Shown in pieces: positions 6,736 to 8,523 of a stretch of DNA of 8,523 nucleotides (positions are counted from its first letter, which is position 1; the number at the start of each line of letters is the position of its first letter). The stretch comes from Micrococcales bacterium (lineage in GTDB: Bacteria > Actinomycetota > Actinomycetes > S36-B12 > UBA10799). A program made the position numbers and the translations under genes. The notes under the pieces are model-generated. The model saw nothing but the letters and a program-made list of their open reading frames with translations. It did no database searches and was not told where the DNA came from. The DNA lies in assembly GCA_023252115.1 (NCBI GenBank), contig JAHEXM010000057.1, forward strand, positions 1-8,523, in the 5' to 3' direction.

Positions 6736-7758
6736 GTGGATAGGACTTTGCCACGCTCGATCTGGTGTCATAAGACGGTGAAACCTGAGGTGAAGTACCT
6801 GCTTTTCGGCGTGCTCACCATGATCTTGGCGACCGTCCCTCCAGCAATCGCGCTGTCTTTTGTCGACTGGAGAACTGTCGCAGGGGTTGCCTATCTCGGC
6901 TCCTTAGCGGCGTACCTCGCCGCATCGATAGCCAACTGGCGGGTCGGGCTTTGGTTAGCGCTACCTCTGGCCGTCGCCTCAGGCCTCGCAGTTCAGTTCG
7001 CTCACAACCCTTGGCTGGCAGCCATACTGCTGGCTATCTGGGCCGGTGCACGGGGATTCTCGGACGCATGGGGCCTGAGCGGAGCACTCACACTCGCCGT
7101 GATTAGCGTCGGCTTCATCGTCGCGGCGCCGCCCACTCCTCATTCATCTATCTCAAATGCTTTGTTTGTGGGACTAATCATCCTGGCCGTGGCACTTTGG
7201 GCGACGCTGATCGCCTGCCTCATGAAGAAGCACAACATGCCCGCTCAACCACCCAAACCCCTTGATCGCAAACGTGCATACGGATTCGGCGTCACACTTG
7301 GGGTTCTGGTCGGCATCGCCACCTGGTTCATAGTTGACCTCAAGCTCGGCCACCCCGGCGGCTGGATCATCCTCACTCTCGTCATCGTGCTTCAGCCATA
7401 CGCAAGGGACGGCGTCACCAAGGGCGTGCAACGTTCGGCGGGAACTATCCTTGGCTTCTTTGTTGCAGCCGGTATTGCCTCACTCATCAAGTCACCTGGG
7501 ATCCTCTTGGCGATCGGCATGGTGGTGATGGTCATTGCAATGGTCCCGATGTTGACCGGCAAGCCGTATTGGCAGTTCGCCTTCGGGTTGACCGTTGCGG
7601 TCGTGCTTTTTTCTGGAGCGGATGCCTCAGTCCAAACGGCCGACTATGAACGCCTCGGTGCAACTCTCATCGGAGTTTTGGCAGCAATCATCGTTAGTCT
7701 GATCTCGATACCGTTCTCCAAGGCTTACTCCGAAAAAATCGGCGACGCAAAGTTCTGA
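6736..7758 (+). CDS. FUSC-family integral membrane protein (aromatic acid/fusaric acid efflux type)
   Basis: A 340-residue, strongly hydrophobic protein with about twelve predicted membrane segments in two halves (about residues 20-163 and 183-326), joined by a basic, proline-rich cytoplasmic loop (MKKHNMPAQPPKPLDRKR). The second half has the FUSC signature: GGWIILTLVIVLQPYARDG followed by R233-S-A-G-T-I-L-G, echoed by ERLGATLIGVLAA near the end. Related proteins export aromatic carboxylic acids or fusaric acid, or sit in the membrane with unknown substrates. This one lacks the large soluble domain of the 650-700 residue efflux members. The start is uncertain. The GTG at 6736 gives an atypical MDRTLPRSIWCHKT extension without a ribosome site, and GTG at 6778 (V/MKPEVKYLLFG) would begin just before the first membrane segment. 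It has no partner gene (membrane-fusion or outer-membrane type) nearby. The substrate is unknown. Confidence 0.82.
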   Translation: MDRTLPRSIWCHKTVKPEVKYLLFGVLTMILATVPPAIALSFVDWRTVAGVAYLGSLAAYLAASIANWRVGLWLALPLAVASGLAVQFAHNPWLAAILLAIWAGARGFSDAWGLSGALTLAVISVGFIVAAPPTPHSSISNALFVGLIILAVALWATLIACLMKKHNMPAQPPKPLDRKRAYGFGVTLGVLVGIATWFIVDLKLGHPGGWIILTLVIVLQPYARDGVTKGVQRSAGTILGFFVAAGIASLIKSPGILLAIGMVVMVIAMVPMLTGKPYWQFAFGLTVAVVLFSGADASVQTADYERLGATLIGVLAAIIVSLISIPFSKAYSEKIGDAKF

Positions 7759-7776
7759 CCTAGGTTCCAACTGGAA

Positions 7777-7801
7777 GTGAGGACCCGGTACGGATCCTCA
7801 C
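7777..7801. terminator. hairpin between convergent genes, candidate bidirectional terminator
   Basis: GTGAGGA (7777-7783) pairs perfectly with TCCTCAC (7795-7801). After one C/A mismatch the stem continues as CCG/CGG around a GTA loop, giving ten pairs. It lies 18 bases past the FUSC stop and about 50 bases past the stop of the convergent epoxide-hydrolase-like gene. There is no T-run on either side, as is often true of actinobacterial terminators. A smaller palindrome, TTCCA-AC-TGGAA (7765-7776), abuts it. Confidence 0.55.
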
Positions 7802-7851
7802 AAACAAAGTATCGGTATGAGTCTTGAGTGCTACACCTGGCGGGTAATGCC

Positions 7852-8214
7852 CTACATGAGCGATAGGCGTGAATCGAAATAGTCGCGCATCAGGGTCATT
7901 TTTCCCGCGTCGTTGTATTCGATAATTCCCATGATCGGGATCTCGTGCCATTCGCCGCCTATGAGGTGCCTGTCGATCCGCTCTGCCCAGATCGTGTTCC
8001 CTTGAACACAAACACGCACTACTCTCACATCATTCTCGCGGGTGTGTGAAAGCATCATCTGAAACCAGCCATCGACCATTTCTTTGCCCTCTAGCCGGTT
8101 GCCCGTGGTCACGTGCTCAATCACGACGCTGTCAGCTAGCAGCGAGCTGAAGAGCTGGGCATCCATGGAGTTCAGTGCAACTACAAGAGACTCGATCAGT
8201 TCGGTTCCATCCAT
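7852..8214 (-). CDS. limonene-1,2-epoxide hydrolase-like / SnoaL-like (NTF2-fold) protein
   Basis: A 120-residue cytoplasmic protein with the cone-shaped NTF2 fold layout: helices at the N-terminus (ELIESLVVALNSMDAQLFSSLLADS), a G-R/K-E-type turn (LEGKEMVDGWF), then long strands. Two segments point to the limonene-epoxide hydrolase group: AERIDRH and MTLMRDYFD. These place R79, D81 and D111 where that family has its Arg and two Asp catalytic residues. The Tyr/Asn pair that holds the water in the Rhodococcus enzyme is not obvious (the region reads VVIEHV), so activity is uncertain and a SnoaL-like cyclase or binding role is possible. The ATG at 8214 has GAGGTG eight bases upstream. A TTG at 8220 is too close to that site. 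It lies 2 bp after the stop of the amine oxidase gene, so the two are probably co-transcribed. Confidence 0.75.
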   Translation of the reverse strand: MDGTELIESLVVALNSMDAQLFSSLLADSVVIEHVTTGNRLEGKEMVDGWFQMMLSHTRENDVRVVRVCVQGNTIWAERIDRHLIGGEWHEIPIMGIIEYNDAGKMTLMRDYFDSRLSLM

Positions 8215-8216
8215 GA

Positions 8217-8523
8217 TCAATTCACCTCATCGGTCAGCAGAGCGTGGACTTCGGCTGCCGCTCGCTGGCCAGACTGAACTGCACCCTCCATGTATTGCAC
8301 CCACGCAGTGGAAGTCTCGGTGCCAGCCCAATGGATGCGCCCCACTGGTTCACGAAGTGCGTTGCGGAAGTTCGTCCACGTCCCCTGTGTGGGCAAGCCG
8401 GCGTAGCAGCCTCGCGACCATTCCTCGTCCGCCCAATTCGCGTGGAAATAGGCAATGGGGTTGCGCGCCTCTTCGCCAAAAAAGTCGGCGAAGGTATCGA
8501 GCATCTCGGTTTTGATCTCATCT
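8217..8523 (-). CDS. monoamine-oxidase-type flavin amine oxidase, C-terminal fragment cut by window edge
   Basis: The frame enters from the right edge and ends with TGA at 8219-8217, showing 101 residues. They match the C-terminal part of MAO-type flavoenzymes, which oxidise amines to imines and then aldehydes with release of peroxide. The visible stretch includes AYFHANWADEEWSRGCYAGL, then LREPVGRIHWAGTETSTAW, then YMEGAVQSGQRAAAEV. The last two segments are the conserved FAD-contacting GTET and EGA-SG motifs. The cysteine of GCY (codon 8408-8406) sits where human MAO-A and MAO-B attach FAD covalently. The N-terminal GxGxxG dinucleotide fold and most of the substrate domain are outside the window, so the substrate cannot be named. 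No C-terminal membrane anchor follows, unlike in mammalian MAO. It is probably the first of two genes in an operon with the epoxide-hydrolase-like gene. Confidence 0.9.
   Translation of the reverse strand, partial: DEIKTEMLDTFADFFGEEARNPIAYFHANWADEEWSRGCYAGLPTQGTWTNFRNALREPVGRIHWAGTETSTAWVQYMEGAVQSGQRAAAEVHALLTDEVN
8223..8228 (-). promoter_or_regulatory. Shine-Dalgarno of the epoxide-hydrolase-like gene, inside the amine oxidase gene
   Basis: On the minus strand this reads GAGGTG, eight bases before the ATG at 8214. It lies within the last codons of the amine oxidase. It selects ATG 8214 over the in-frame TTG at 8220, and its placement suggests translational coupling of the two genes. Confidence 0.7.

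Noticed and set aside
1..8523. Window as a natural-product cluster or defence island
   Set aside because: BBE, SRPBCC, FUSC and SnoaL-like proteins can occur in such clusters, but here they are on alternating strands with separate promoters. There is no synthase, tailoring operon, nuclease or mobility gene.

Overview
This 8.5 kb window looks like chromosomal DNA from an actinomycete-type bacterium of moderate GC. The support is indirect: GTG start candidates, a high-GC lipoprotein with a VAAGC lipobox, a MAO-type amine oxidase, DGPF/YciI and SRPBCC singletons, and Sec-secreted proteins with AQA-A type cleavage sites. The genus cannot be named. No rRNA, tRNA, CRISPR array, transposase, integrase or phage gene is visible.

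Layout from left to right. (1) The 3' end of a berberine-bridge-type FAD oxidoreductase (+, cut by the window edge). (2) A small lipoprotein of unknown function (+), preceded by a 7-bp inverted repeat. (3) A YciI/DGPF-family protein (+), converging on (4) an SRPBCC-fold protein (-). (5) Divergent from it across 100 bp, a PAS-PAS-EAL protein (+), predicted to be a cyclic-di-GMP phosphodiesterase with its catalytic residues intact. (6) Converging on that, a 756-residue secreted protein (-). It has a signal peptide, seven blades of exactly 40 residues (a beta-propeller), and a formylglycine-generating-enzyme-like (SUMF1/PvdO) domain lacking the catalytic cysteines. (7) Divergent again, a FUSC-type multispanning membrane protein (+), ending at a hairpin shared with (8) a limonene-epoxide-hydrolase-like/NTF2-fold protein (-). 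(9) Immediately upstream of that on the same strand, the C-terminal third or less of a monoamine-oxidase-type flavoenzyme (cut by the right edge).

Most genes are single transcription units on alternating strands, so the window does not read as one pathway. The clear exception is the amine oxidase and epoxide-hydrolase-like pair. Their genes are 2 bp apart, and the Shine-Dalgarno of the second lies inside the first, so they are probably translationally coupled and work on related substrates. The most unusual gene is the propeller/FGE-like secreted protein. Its GC content also appears higher than that of the adjacent PAS-EAL gene. I find no convincing evidence of a new multi-gene system; the points for follow-up are given separately.
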